Shown piece after piece: positions 26,928 through 38,636 of a stretch of 64,000 bases of DNA (the stretch's first letter is position 1; every line of letters begins with the position of its first letter). The DNA comes from Nitzschia sp. DOCU1 (Eukaryota > Bacillariophyta > Bacillariophyceae > Bacillariales > Bacillariaceae), in the NCBI GenBank assembly GCA_951394045.1, contig OX595994.1, positions 1,488,001-1,552,000 on the forward strand, in the 5' to 3' direction. The notes under the pieces were generated by a model, which was given only the letters and a program-made list of their open reading frames with translations, did not search any database and was not told the origin of the DNA. A program made the position numbers and the translations under genes.

Positions 26928-28667
26928 GATTGGATCTGTCAGGTAAGATAGAGATGACGGCACGTGAGACTTCGCATTATTCGTTTGTCATTTTATATGG
27001 AGCTCACAATAATCCCCGTCCCAGTCAACACAATACCACATCAACTGGTTGCATTCTGCGTTCGAAGCACTAGGTTTCATCGTCAGGACAGGACTAGAAA
27101 GGAAGCGACAAGTTCATTCGTACCTCGGTTGCGATGCGATGTTGCATCCAACTTGCAAATTATGATGAAGTGGACGAGCACTGTAGGGGCACTCTCACAA
27201 AAATGGTCGGCGGCAGGTTCTTACATCAGTGGCTTCCCAAGAACCAATATTACGGAACTGGAGCATTGTGAGATTATACCGATCTGAGGATTGTATTTCT
27301 GCTCAAACAAATAGAGCGCGCCGATAGTTTGAAATCTAGGCGCGCAGCTAAATTGAAGCATTGTATTTATACCGGACTGAATTTGATTGAAAATCCGGGT
27401 AAGAGTTACTATGGGAATATGTTGGAGTTGAACGGCCTCGCGCCAAAAAGGCATATATGAGGTGCTCCGTTGGAGCGTCAGCCGAGATTCTGATCCGAGG
27501 TAGCTCACAAATCGATGAGATGGTTTGAACATTACGGAGTGGTCCTTTACACGTTTCCTTGTCCCGAGCTGCCTCGTGGGTTCAAAAGTTGCCGCCACTA
27601 CTGACGTTCAAGCCGATTGTGCAATCTTGTAAAAAAACTCGACCACCTCACCAACACTGGCCGATAGCCGATTTGAAACGCCCTACTGTACACACCTGCT
27701 AGGCTGCGATGTAATTAGGAGATTGCAGTTGACATCACACCGATTGTTTAGGCGTGGTCGGACGCGTCATCGTGGCAAAAAAATACTATTACAATGGAGA
27801 ACGGAGAAGCTACCACAACGATTTCGTATTGAGATCGGAGTCGTCTACTAAAGTGCTACAGCAGCTGTACCAGGTATATTCGTACCTGGTACTACGTACT
27901 ATACCAGGTCTCGACAGACATGCGTATGCATGCGATACTCAAACGAGGACAAATCAACAAGTACGTATGCCTTTTTGTAGGAGGTACTATGACGACTATT
28001 GAAACAGCATAACATGTACGATGAAATCGCCACGGACCAGCCAAGGACAATACGCCGACCAGGCAATGGTGCTTGACCACCAAGCGGGGTCGACTACTAC
28101 TGGTAGACTGCTTTCGTTACTACTATTAAAGCAGCTGTGCGACAGTTTTCTCTGCTCGAACTCTAGACTCGGTAGGTGGCAGTACTCAACTACAAGGCTT
28201 TTATTATCTCTCGTTGATGAGGATTCATGGTGGGTCTTGGCAGAGGACCGATAATGGAATATGTAGTTAGTAACGTAAATCGTTCTGGATATTCGTGCCT
28301 GTCTGTGGTGGTGTCACACAGTCCTGCATCTTCTCGTGCTTCTCGTTCCTTTGGTCCAATTGGTCCTCAGTGCTGACGTCAGGGAGCGAGGCGATCTCAG
28401 AAGACGCACGACTGCCCAGCACTGACACTGGCGATCTGCTCACCGGGTGTCCGCAATCGTATTCCATGATCGATACCGTCCATAGACGATGATAGGATGA
28501 TGTTTCACAGTTCCCAATTGCAGAATCTGGCATCATTGCATCAATAACTGTCAATTATGAGCATCTGCTGGTAACAATAGTGCCGCACGGAGCAGAACTA
28601 TTACAATAAAAAAGCGAAAAACCAACGAACACTTTGTTTTCATCACGGATTCTAGCAAGATGGTATT
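26928..28667. other. Gene-poor region, 1.74 kb
   Basis: Shared upstream region of the silaffin-like gene (minus) and PqiA-like gene A (plus). No open frame here combines an ATG with family resemblance. A GTG-started 125-codon minus frame at 27221-27598 was not accepted. The hairpin at 27867-27892 is the only distinct structure seen. Confidence 0.55.
27867..27892. repeat. Perfect 10-bp inverted repeat (hairpin)
   Basis: GTACCAGGTA and its reverse complement TACCTGGTAC are separated by TATTCG. Another TACCAGG half follows within 20 bases. No gene borders it closely, so it is not an obvious terminator. Confidence 0.85.
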
Positions 28668-30233
28668 ATGGACGATGACATGGTTAAAATAACAAGTGCC
28701 GACGAGGAAGAAGCAACGCAAGTGAAGGAGCAACCCATCAGCGACGACAGCGAGGACTCACTTGAGGCTGGCAATGCAAGACCGGCAGAAAACGTAGCCC
28801 TGACCGCCCACAAATCCCACTTTCGCAACGAGGAGGCGCACACAGCTTACATACGGTATGGACTCCCGATTTTTCTGGTGTGTACCCTGACACTTCTGAT
28901 CAATGCCGACGTTGGCAGTGGGGTCAGCGCCGAATACATTCTGCTAAGAGATGGAGAAATCCAAGAACAGCGGCAATTGCTGCTAGTGTCAGAAATCTCT
29001 TCAGTTGGCAAGCTTTGGGATAATGGAAGTTATCCACTGGCTCTCTTAATTGCATTTACGTCGATTGCTTGGCCCTATTTGAAAATCCTTATTGCTTTCT
29101 TTGCGTGGTTTGCTCCGTATCAAAAACCACGTCGAAGAGAATTTGTCATTGAGATTATTGATGCCCTTGGAAAATGGAGTTTCGTGGATATTGTTGTATT
29201 AGTGGAGATCATGGTTGCCTTTCGGTACGTTAGTGGATGTGACTACCGCTGTCTTGATTTGTTCTATTGTCCTGACATCATATCTTTCCACCCCTAGATC
29301 TACAATCATGCTAGCCCCAAGTGGTAAGAGATTTCAGAGTTCCAGAGTCTAAAGAGCGATGACAAACAATGTCTGATATAACACTTTTCATGTGATATCA
29401 ACATCTACAGTGACACTCGAGATTTTGATTGCCCCCAAATGGGGTTTCTATGGCTTTGTGAGTAGTTTGAATTGTCAATCAGGGTCACGACGCTTTTTGT
29501 CTTCGCTCATTCTTTACGCTTTGGGCTCCTTTTTCAGGTTATTGCGACCATGATGAACCTCGTTTCCACGCATTACATGCTTCACCTGCATCGAAAGCTG
29601 CATTATCACTCGGGCAATGAGGCTTTTCAAAGCGAAAATGACGAGGCAAAACTTGGGCTCAAGGCCCAGGCTGGCCTGAGCAACACGTTCCTAGTTGCGG
29701 CGGCTGGCGCTGTCTTGATTTCATTGGCCTTCTATATTGTGAGTTTCGTCGTTGATATCTATACAGTCACCAGCACTCGGGGCGAGACCGTACTTTCTGT
29801 GGACTATTCCATCGTTTCCGTGGGCAAGGAGATCCCAGAGTCGCAATTAGAGCCCAACCACGTGGGCATTCGATTCATTCAAGCAATGTGGTTCTTCTTG
29901 TGCGTTGCCATGCCGCTGTGGTGCAGCTTTCTGTTTGGGCTTTTATTCCTGTATCCGTTCTCGAGAATTTGGGTGGAACGAATCTTCTTCATGGGTGAGA
30001 TCGCCTTTGCTTGGAGTTGCGCAGAAGTACTATTGATATCGACGATCTTGTCGGTAGTCCAAATGCCGACGTTTGGTGATGGTCTGATTCGAGCAGACTG
30101 TTCTGCTTGTTTTGTCGTAGACACAGAGATTCTCTCGAACTTTGCATTCTTGTGTATTGGAACCGTTTTCAACATGGGCACCAATGTTTGGCTCTACAGG
30201 AAAGCGCACAAAATCTTGTATCACGGCGTCTAA
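28668..30233 (+). CDS. PqiA-like integral membrane protein, copy A
   Basis: Four exons (28668-29224, 29298-29323, 29411-29457, 29538-30233) give 441 residues. Exon 2 is only 26 nt; phases 2, 1 and 0 are consistent across the joins. The acidic N-terminal tail is cytosolic-looking. Module 1 has PIFLVCTLTLLINADVGSG, ...SYPLALLIAFTSIAWPYLKI and ALGKWSFVDIVVLVEIMVAF, the PqiA (paraquat-inducible protein A) signature. Module 2 repeats the pattern with VGIRFIQAMWFFLCVAMP and GEIAFAWSCAEVLLISTILS. There are about eight membrane spans in total. Bacterial PqiA works with the MCE protein PqiB in envelope lipid transport. The role in diatoms is unknown. The cysteines of the bacterial zinc-ribbon are absent. 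Confidence 0.85.
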
Positions 30234-30427
30234 GGAAAGAAACGCAAATTGCGTCCATTAATTGAATTAGACGTCGTTTGGAAGGAGGCACCTTCATGCT
30301 TTAGCAGCTAATAGCATCTGTCTGCTGCAGGGAAAGGGCTCATACCACGATTGAGCGGGATGCGAGGGTCCTGGTGCAATTGCCGTTAACAGCACGACCA
30401 GATTTCCTTTACGACTGAAGGCAGACC

Positions 30428-30572
30428 TTTACCACAGTCCAAATGCGTATTTTGCCGTAGACAAAGAGATTCTTCTGAGCTGTGTTTCTTGAGGATTGGG
30501 AGCTCTCTTGACATGGACACCACTGTAAGGCTCTGCAGGAACGCTCACTATATCGTGTCCGGAGTCTAGTGG
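30428..30572 (+). pseudogene. Decayed 3' end of a third PqiA-like copy
   Basis: This stretch aligns with the last ~150 bases of copies A and B. It runs from CCAAATGCGTATTTTGCCGT (genes: CCAAATGCCGACGTTTGG), through TAGACAAAGAGATTCT, to CTCTGCAGGAACGC and GGAGTCTAG at the matching stop. It has indels and an in-frame stop, so it is a remnant. It is flanked by duplicated downstream sequence. Confidence 0.8.
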
Positions 30573-31102
30573 AATAACCTAAAGATACGTTGATTAACTC
30601 AACGAATATAGGCGTTGTTTAGATGGAGGGCACGTTCCATACTCTACTAGGAGCTAGTAGCATCATTTGTGCCGCCAGGAAAGGGCTCGTATTCCAATCG
30701 AGCGAGAATCGAAGGTGTTGCTGCACTGGTCTTTGACAGCGCGACCATAGTTGCATGGGGATTGAAGTCAGAACTGCGATCACTGATTACTGGCAGTCAC
30801 GAAATGAAGCACGAGGACGGGACAGGAAGAAAGCAATTGCCGACGCAACCATGGGGTCCGTTCTCAAGTTCGTTGAGTTCGAGTTCATCAAGTTCAGTCG
30901 GCCGTCATTCACGCGTGCGCGCAAGCAGACCTCTTTCTGCCTTTCTCTATGCCTGATGGGGTCGTTTAGGTCAGTCGTCAGGTCGGGGGCGCTGCACGGA
31001 GCTTCCCTCAACTTTAGCGCGATGATGATGACGCTGAAAAAGCGAAAGAACTAAGAACGAACACTTTTCTGTTTACATCAGGGATGCTAGCAATATAATA
31101 TT
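30573..31102 (+). repeat. Downstream-flank copy 2 of the PqiA-like cluster
   Basis: Matches the sequence after copy B (32700-33080) and, more weakly, that after copy A (30270-30420). Shared words include GATACGTTGAT.AACTCAAC, GGGCACGTTCCATACTCTA, CACGAGGACGGGACAG / CAAGAGGACGGGACAG and AATTGCCGACGCA. No gene is contained. The last ~65 bases match the leader of copy A and serve as the leader of copy B. Confidence 0.7.
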
Positions 31103-32691
31103 ATGGAGGAAGACGACATGGCCAAAATGACAAATGGCGACGCGGAAGAAGCAACGGAAGTGAAGGAGCAACTCATCAGCGACGACAGCGAGGACTCACT
31201 TGAGGCCGACAACGAAAAACAAGGCCAAAATGGTGCGGCAGAAACCGTAGCCCTGACCACCCACAAATCCCATTTTCGCAACGAGGAGGCGCACACAGTT
31301 TACATACGATATGGGGTCCCGATTTTTCTGGTGTCTGCCCTGACACTTCTGATCAATGCTGATATTGGAAGTGGGGTCAGCGCCGAATACATTCTGCTAA
31401 GAGATGGAGAAATCCAAGAACAGCGGCAATTGCTACTAGTGTCAGTTTTCTCTTCGGTGACCAAGCTTTGGGAGAATGAAAGTTATCCACTGGCTATCTT
31501 AATTGCGTTGACGTCGATTGCCTGGCCCTATGTGAAACTCCTCCTTGCTTTCTATGCATGGTTTGCGCCTTATCAAAAACCGCGTCGAAGAGAATTTGCC
31601 ATTGAGATTGTTGATGCCCTTGGAAAATGGAGTTTCGTGGATATTGTTGTATTAGTGGAGATCATGGTTGCATTTCGGTACGTTAGTGGTGATGACTGCC
31701 GATGATCCTGCTTTGTGCAATTGACCTGACGTCCTATTCTTTCCACCACTAATAGATCGACAATCATGCTAGCCCCAAGTGGTAAGAGATTTCAGAGTTC
31801 CAGTGTCTAAGGAGCGGTGAAAACGAATGTCTGATATCACGCTTTTCTTGTGATATCAATATTTACAGTGACACTCGAGATTTTGATTGCCCCCAAATGG
31901 GGTTTCTATGGCTTTGTGAGTAGTTTGAATTGTCTGTTGAGGTCACGACGCTTTTTGTCTTAGCTCATTCTTTACGCTGTCGGTGCTTCCTGCAGGTTAT
32001 CGCGACCATGATGAACCTCGTTTCTACGCATTATATCCTTTACCTACATCGAAAAGTACATTATCATTCCGACAGTGGGGCTGTTCAAAGCGAAAATGAC
32101 GAGGCAAAACTTGGGCTCAAGGCCCAGGCTGGCCTGAGCAACACGTTCCTAGTTGCGGCGGCTGGCGCTGTCTTGATTTCATTGGCCTTCTATATTGTGA
32201 GTTTCGTCGTTGATATCTATACAGTCACCAACACTCGGGGCGAGACTGTAATTTCTGTGGACTATTCCATCGTTTCCGTGGGTAAGGAGATCCCAGGGTC
32301 GCAGTTAGAGCCGAACCACGTCGGCATTCGATTCATTCAAGCAATGTGGTTCTTCTTGTGCGTTGCCATGCCGCTGTGGTGCAGCTTTCTGTTTGGGCTT
32401 TTATTCCTGTATCCGTTCTCGAGAATTTGGGTGGAACGAATCTTCTTCATGGGGGAGATCGCCTTTGCCTGGAGTTGCGCAGAAGTACTATTGATATCAA
32501 CGATCTTTTCGGTGGTCCAAATGCCGACGTTTGGTGACGGTCTGATTCAGGCGGACTGTTCTGCATGTTTTGTCGTAGACACAGAGATTCTCCCGAACTT
32601 TGCTTTCTTGTGTATTGGCACCGTTTTCAACGTGGGCACCAATGTTTGGCTCTACAGGAAAGCGCACAAAATCGTGTACCACGGAGTCTAG
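31103..32691 (+). CDS. PqiA-like integral membrane protein, copy B
   Basis: Four exons (31103-31677, 31756-31781, 31869-31915, 31996-32691) give 447 residues. The exon structure is identical to copy A, including the 26-nt exon 2 and 47-nt exon 3. The protein is nearly identical to copy A apart from six extra N-terminal residues (around NEKQGQNGAAE) and scattered substitutions. Even the introns are largely conserved, e.g. GTAAGAGATTTCAGAGTTCC after exon 2. Both PqiA modules and all predicted spans are intact. The tandem arrangement and intron identity point to recent duplication or gene conversion. Confidence 0.85.
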
Positions 32692-33558
32692 CGGAAGATA
32701 CGTCGTTTAATTGAATGATATAGACGTAAGATACGTTGATCAACTCAACAATATAGACGTTGTTTATACGAAGGGGCACGTTCCATACTCTAGGAAATAG
32801 CTAATAGCATCATGTGTGCTTCAAGGAAGGGCCCGTATTGCGATTGAGCGAGAAACCAACAAGGTGATGGTGCACCATGGTTAGCTAGCCGCTGACAGTG
32901 CGACCACAGTTGCTTTAGAGATTAAAAACGACAGACCTGCGATCGGACTATCACTACAGTCACGTAATGAACCAAGAGGACGGGACAGAAAAAAATCGAA
33001 GGGACGACTCGTTTCGTTCGTCAGTCGAAAGGGACAAATAGCGACGTTGGAGAATTGCCGACGCAGACGCGGCCCATTTGCAGAATTTTCCTGCTTTGAA
33101 AATTGGCGGCAATGTGGAATGCCGAGAATCATGCAAGACGCTATGTGGAATGCCGATAATCGACGTTCTTCGGAGTGCTCCATGGTTCAAAGGTGATCCT
33201 TGCAAGACACAACAATGCTCCCGCCGCGAGTCGCAAAAGATCAAATTCAAACTCGAAAATGAAAAATGTGAGAGGGAGTCGGCCGCATTTGGCTCGGATG
33301 GCGCGCGGAGGGCAGGCGTTTCCCGCCAAAGCGAGCGTACCAAGTCCGCTGCAGAGGGCATGCACCGAGTACACGTTGACCTGGTATACGGACAGACGAC
33401 ACGATATTTCCCATGGGGTCCGTTCAGTCGGCAAATTCTGTCGGCCACCAACATCTTTCTGTATACCGCAATTTCGGTTGAAGATCAGAGGCCGACGAAG
33501 AACACTAAAGCTGCAAGCGAGCAGATAAAAGGTCGCAATTCGTAAAGCACTAGCCATA
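32692..33558 (+). repeat. Downstream-flank copy 3 plus spacer before TruA
   Basis: The first ~390 bases match flank copy 2. The rest (about 33100-33550) has a short direct repeat TGTGGAATGCCGA at about 33114 and 33142, and a CCATGGGGTCCGTTC word shared with 30849. Open frames on both strands at 33078-33602 lack ATG starts or conservation and were not accepted. Confidence 0.6.
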
Positions 33559-34698
33559 ATGTTAATGGGGAGGCTGTCTCTGGCGTGGAAGCCTCTTTTC
33601 ATTGCTTCCGCACGCCACAGTTCGAGACTGTTTCATCTTAAAATTCGTGGCCGAGGCATCCCCTACGTGGAGACCTTTGAGGAACAAACGACTCGTCAGC
33701 TGTGGGAATCGAATCCATTTTCTACCGCAAAGTCGATCGTTGATACAATTTTGCAGGAATCTCATGAGCTTCGAGACGGCCCGTTACTGGCAAAGGTGGA
33801 TACTGTCGATCAGCAGGCATCCCAAGCGTCGGGCTGGGAGGCAATGTTTGACTCTTTGTATCATGCCAATCCTGGCCTGAATCGGTACAAAAGTTTGGCG
33901 GCGCAAAAGGTTACGAAGGATCGACGACATCATTTCTTGCTGGAACTAGCGTATCGTGGCGAGGACTTTTGTGGGTGGCAAACGCAGCCAAACAATGACG
34001 AACTGCCGTCGGTACAGGAAACCTTAGAAAAATGGTTGCAATGCCTAGAAGGAAACGAGGTCGACGTACGAGTTTGTGGGAGGACAGACGCCGGAGTAAA
34101 TGCCATGGGCCAAGTGGCTCGCTATCGAAGTTACAAGTCAGATCTGACGGAGAAAGATGTCGAAGATCATCTGGCAAAGATTCCCCTCCCCAACAACAGC
34201 CTACGTTGTTTGCAGGTAGTCTCGGTGACGAAATCCTTCCATCCATCCTTTGGGGCAGCGAGTCGTGCATACGTATATTTGATTGACATGGAACACTGGA
34301 GTCAAATGGATGCTGCACGTGTCGCTAGAAACATCCATACCCAACTTGAGGCCCTACAGGGGCAAGCCCTGGATTTCATTGCCTTGTCGTATGGTCGACT
34401 GAAAACCCAGACATCCATCTGTACTCTTCACCACGCCCAAGCACATTTGGTCCAAGAATGCCAAACGGGCAAATACGCCATTTGTATTGAACTTGTGGGT
34501 GACCGCTTTCTCCGTCGGATGGTTCGCATGATTGTAGAAAATAGCCTCCGCATAGGGGTTCGACAAATGGCGCAGCCCAAGAGTGCTCTTTTGGAACACT
34601 TGGAAAGTCGTGATCGCAACCGTTCTGGCAATGCAGCGCCGCCCGATGGACTCATTTTTGTCGGTGCTACGTTTGAGAACGAAACTTGGCCGTCGTGA
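33559..34698 (+). CDS. tRNA pseudouridine synthase, TruA family
   Basis: 379 residues. The start is at 33559, with a second in-frame ATG two codons on. The first ~120 residues are a basic leader and linker that may carry organelle-targeting information (SLAWKPLFIASARHSSRLF). The TruA core has LELAYRGEDFCGWQTQPNN, PSVQETLEKWLQC and the catalytic aspartate D177 in CGRTDAGVNAMGQVARYRS. RFLRRMVRMIVENSLRIG is the C-terminal RNA-binding motif. The enzyme isomerises uridines in the tRNA anticodon arm (positions 38-40 in bacteria; eukaryotic Pus1/Pus3 differ). Whether it acts in the nucleus or an organelle is unclear. Confidence 0.9.
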   Translation: MLMGRLSLAWKPLFIASARHSSRLFHLKIRGRGIPYVETFEEQTTRQLWESNPFSTAKSIVDTILQESHELRDGPLLAKVDTVDQQASQASGWEAMFDSLYHANPGLNRYKSLAAQKVTKDRRHHFLLELAYRGEDFCGWQTQPNNDELPSVQETLEKWLQCLEGNEVDVRVCGRTDAGVNAMGQVARYRSYKSDLTEKDVEDHLAKIPLPNNSLRCLQVVSVTKSFHPSFGAASRAYVYLIDMEHWSQMDAARVARNIHTQLEALQGQALDFIALSYGRLKTQTSICTLHHAQAHLVQECQTGKYAICIELVGDRFLRRMVRMIVENSLRIGVRQMAQPKSALLEHLESRDRNRSGNAAPPDGLIFVGATFENETWPS

Positions 34699-35424
34699 CA
34701 AATGGGAAAGCTGGTCGACTGAAACGCCGTCAGCGCCATCCGTGACATTACAGTGAGGTCGTCAGTACTCGGCACAAACAGTCTTGACTCAGATTTCACG
34801 ACGTGCGTCAATGTTAACAAAGTTGCACATCGATCCTTGTTTGTGGCATTCGAACATTCCTTTCCGATAGTTCGGCGACTGTAGGCCTTCCACAAAGTGT
34901 CTTGGATAACGACGACCCTCCAGCCTTTGGCGACGGATTCGTCTTGCCGGAGCGAAAGCAAACTAGTTTCATTTCTGTAGAACCAATAAAAGATTAGTTC
35001 CGCATAATGTTGCCTAGACAGATCCACCTAGAGGAGGATTTCAAAACTCCTCATCGCTTTCATCAAGTTGTCCGCTGACGTAACAGTCTCCAACGGCAAG
35101 TTTCATCGATGGAACCGTTCTGGTGCGTCATTTACTTAGTTATTTCTGTCGACTTGTGTCGGTAGACGGTGAAAGAAAGATATTTGGCTATCGCATTACA
35201 TCGTAGAGCAGTTGTATCCCGGCTGCAATCGTGCCGATCGAAGATCCAGCGTCACGAGCTCTTTGCGAGCTCTCTCAAAGATCGCGAGATCTTTTGCTCA
35301 AAAGGCAACCCCGTGCAGCAACGAGCAACAACCCAATACAGTCATTCGCGTTTCATCTATCATAGTTGCCAAAGACTAGATCCAGACCTGAAACCTTTCC
35401 ATAAGATCGCATTTGACAGCAAGG
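34699..35424. promoter_or_regulatory. Intergenic, 0.73 kb
   Basis: Between TruA and the SDR gene, both plus strand. No supported gene; contains the SDR promoter and leader. Confidence 0.5.
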
Positions 35425-36433
35425 ATGGCTTCTGCTGCTTCTATCACCGCCTCCCAGATTTTCGTGGAAGGGATGACATCGGTAATCACCGGCGCATCGT
35501 CGGGTATCGGCCGCGCCACTGCCATGTTTTGTGCGGGCAAGGGAATGAACGTGTGGATGGTGGACAATGACAAGGAAGAGTTGGATGCTGCCAAAGAACT
35601 TGTCTTGGAAAAGTGTTCCAAGAAGGATTCGCAGGTACGTGATTACGTAACCTTGTTATTTCAATTTCCGATTTCGATACTCATCGCTACGCACCCAGAA
35701 AATCGAGGCTCGGGTGGTGGACGTTGCCGACGAGAAAGCCATTCTTTTGCTATCGGAAGAAGTATTTAAAGATGGCGGCAAATGCCACTTCTTAATGAAC
35801 AACGCTGGCGTCGGAAAAGGAGGAGGTCCCTTCACGGACATGTCGACCGTGCATGCAACAATGGGTGTTAATACCTTTGGCCCGATTCATGGTTGTTTGG
35901 CATTTGTTCCGAAAATGAAGGCATCGGGTGAAATCGGGATCATCGTCAATACTGGATCAAAACAGGGGATCACTATGCCACCCGGAAATCTAACATATAA
36001 TATGTCCAAGGCGGCCCTAAAATGCTACACTGAAGGTCTAGAGCACGAACTCCGCTCTACGCCCGACCGAAAGATTCGAGCTGCCTTGTTGGTGCCTGGA
36101 TGGGTCAATACATCTATAATGCTCAAGTCTGTCAGGGCCGAAAAGCTGGCGAAGGGTGAGGCTTTCGATGCTTCTAGTGTCTTTTTCCATGAAGCAAAGC
36201 CTGCGGATGGCGCATGGATGCCGCAACAAGTTATTGACTTTATGGTCGAAGAGTTGGACAAGGGCAAGTTCTACATCATTTGTCCCGACAACGATGTAGA
36301 TCGAGAAACCGATAATCTTCGCATGACCTGGACGATGCAGGATATCACGGAAGATCGACCACCACTGAGTCGGTGGCATCCCGACTACAAGGATGCGTTC
36401 GAGGCCTTTTTGGCGGCAAACAAGAAAAGTTAG
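35425..36433 (+). CDS. Short-chain dehydrogenase/reductase
   Basis: Two exons, 35425-35634 and 35699-36433, phase 0, give 314 residues. The intron is GTACGT...CCCAG, 64 nt. Classical SDR features are present: the cofactor motif TGASSGIG (residues 22-29), RVVDVADEK after beta3, NNAGVG, and the catalytic Ser in NTGSKQG with YNMSK as YxxxK. An acidic residue after beta2 (MVDNDKEEL) favours NAD(H) over NADP(H). The substrate cannot be predicted. The N-terminus is not a clear targeting peptide. The C-terminus (MTWTMQDITEDRPPLSRWHP) resembles SDRs often annotated only generically. Confidence 0.9.
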
Positions 36434-37038
36434 TTTACAAATGCCCGTCTATGCTGGGTGGTCGCCAAAAAGTCAGATGCCGAGTATCTAGCTAATAGCG
36501 AGGCTCTGCCATCGGGTATCGTATCATAGTAAAATATAGTACCCAGGTAGGGTGTCGCTCTCTCTAGTTTCTAGTAGTGCAAGTACATAGCATCAGCACC
36601 TTCGCTCCCTTCTCTTTCGGAGTTGAAACAACATACTGGGTGTAGTGCGTTGTATCGTTGACTCTGTCGCCAAAGAGGAATCCTAAGTGTATGTGTGTGG
36701 TAGACCTTCTTTGGCAGCTCTCCCTAAATCTGACATAGGGAGAATGGGTATATGCCCACACGTGTCATCAGACATCACAGGCGGACGAGGGACGGTGTGA
36801 TTTGCAGGCAGTTGGCGCCTCCGACTAACGAGTGACGCACCGAAGAAGAAAGAAGGTGATGCCCCTCCAGTCCTGTCAACAATTGATGTCCAGCAACAAG
36901 ATTGCTCACTTTTCATTTCGGACGTACGTCGAAACTCTGATCGCATTGTATGACACTATCAATACTAGATCACCATTTCCGATCTATCACCCTCTTCTCA
37001 AGACATTTGACATCAACTAAACAAAGAATAAGGATATA
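36434..37038. promoter_or_regulatory. Intergenic, 0.6 kb
   Basis: No supported gene. A CACGTG core occurs in CCCACACGTGTCATC at about 36756-36770, a possible bZIP/bHLH site (weak evidence). Confidence 0.45.
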
Positions 37039-37513
37039 ATGATTGCCGCGATCAGTTCATCTTCCTCCCGCATTGCTGCCTGTCGACTTGCATTTCGAAG
37101 CGTCAGGACGTTCTCATCAGAGTGTGAACCTGCCCAACGTCTTCGCGACGCCTTGGCTGATTACAAGAAGATCCAGTAAGTTTTATGCTTCGCTATTCAC
37201 GTCAAACTGGGCTTGGAGCTTGTTTGCCAAAGCTGGTCCTGTTATCGTAACCTCAGAGTCGTGGCTAACTTCGCTGGCTTCTTTCCCCCTGTTCAGTTTC
37301 TCTCGAGAGACACCTCGTCGATTCAAGAAGGAAGTTTTGATGCCCTACACAGTTGACGATTCAATTGATGTGGATCAATTGAACCGATTGTTGACGAATA
37401 TTGGCCATTCTGAAGATTGCCTTTCGGCGAAGGAACAAAGCCAACTTTTGCAGGAAGCCGGATGCACGGGACGATCCATCCCAGTTCCCAAGTTAACTGA
37501 GTTGATTGACTAA
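37039..37513 (+). CDS. Small unknown protein, probably mitochondrial
   Basis: Two exons, 37039-37175 and 37297-37513, phase 2, give 117 residues. The intron is GTAAGT...TTCAG. The N-terminus (MIAAISSSSSRIAACRLAFR, then SVRTFSSE) is Ser/Arg-rich with an R-x-F-S-S cleavage-like site, typical of a mitochondrial presequence. The mature part begins AQRLRDALADYKKIHFSRET and PRRFKKEVLMPY. It continues with a helical region (DQLNRLLTNIGHSEDCLSAK) that looks like a degenerate EF-hand-type helix pair, and ends SIPVPKLTELID. I do not recognise the family. Splicing and the presequence make it more convincing than its length alone would. Confidence 0.7.
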
Positions 37514-38636
37514 ACTTCCCGCCACTTTAGTCCAGCCCCCCTCCAAGCAGAGGAGCTAAAAAAGCTCAGGTCCATAGAGGTGTCGTTACTTCCGCTAAGT
37601 GATCGATGACTTTTCCTGGGACTATTATTTTTATGGATGGTGAAATGATCGGTTGGGATGTTGTTATCCCTCCTACTAGACTAGACTATATACAAATACT
37701 ACGTAGAAACTTTTAACGTATCTCGGCTCGCATGGGTCTCGCAATGTTGACAACAACAACGCCGTTTATCACAGCATCGCTTTGCCTGGGGTCATTTTAT
37801 TCTTCTGCCCTACTGCTGGAAGCCGCAAAACCCCAACCTACAAGAGTAGCGGAGTAACGCTGGTTCTGCCATGCGCGCGAAACAGTCGCCGAAGGAGGAA
37901 TCTATCGAAGCGGGAATCAAAACCAACAAGATATTAGACTTTTGGTACTGTTTGTGAGCCGATATAGTTCATGAATAGGTCAAGACCACGACGAGTGGTT
38001 GATTTGATGGTTGTCTGTTGCGATGAGCTTGATACAAGGAGATATTGTTGGGGTCAAACTTCGTGGACCCCAAAACATGGGTGTTCTTAGCAGTTTGGCA
38101 TCCGACGAATAGTTCGACTGCTGCATCCTCATGGGATAGCGACTACCGTAGAAGAAGCTACGGACGGTAGCACCAAGTGGCAATCAATGCAATGCAATGA
38201 CCTCGACCGCAGCATGATTTACTTCTGGTGACTTATCCTTGCATTCTTTGTTATCTAGAAGATGATTTCTTAGGTTGATGTTCTACTATTCATACTGCCG
38301 GAAGTGCTCATAGCCTCGTGGGATCGGATGTTGCTTCCGGTAGTAGCCCCACGCCGGCCAGGCCAGCCCCTTTTCTTCGCGCCCCTTTTTAAAAATTGTT
38401 GATGTCAGTCGTTCGAGTCGTTCAAGAGGTCGCAGTGGTCAAAACGTTCAAAAGGCAATCGAACACCACGAGAGCGAGCGAGGAGTTTTCGGCGAGCAAG
38501 TTGGCGACAATAAAATGCAAGGCCCCTTCATTTCCGTCTAAATTGACATCAACAACATCTCGAGGACAACGGCGAGTGCACGGAGGTTTGAATGAATGCG
38601 TAGGCCCTTTGATGCTATCATCGTTCTGCGTTGAAG
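37514..38636. other. Intergenic, 1.12 kb
   Basis: No supported gene or RNA. It contains a TAGTAG-like word at about 37673 and the promoter of the rhomboid-like gene. Confidence 0.55.

Noticed and set aside
27221..27598. 125-codon minus-strand frame in the gene-poor region
   Set aside because: GTG start, no domain, no splice context; probably chance.
33078..33602. Open frames on both strands upstream of TruA
   Set aside because: No ATG at a sensible place and no conserved motif; part of the region is duplicated flank.
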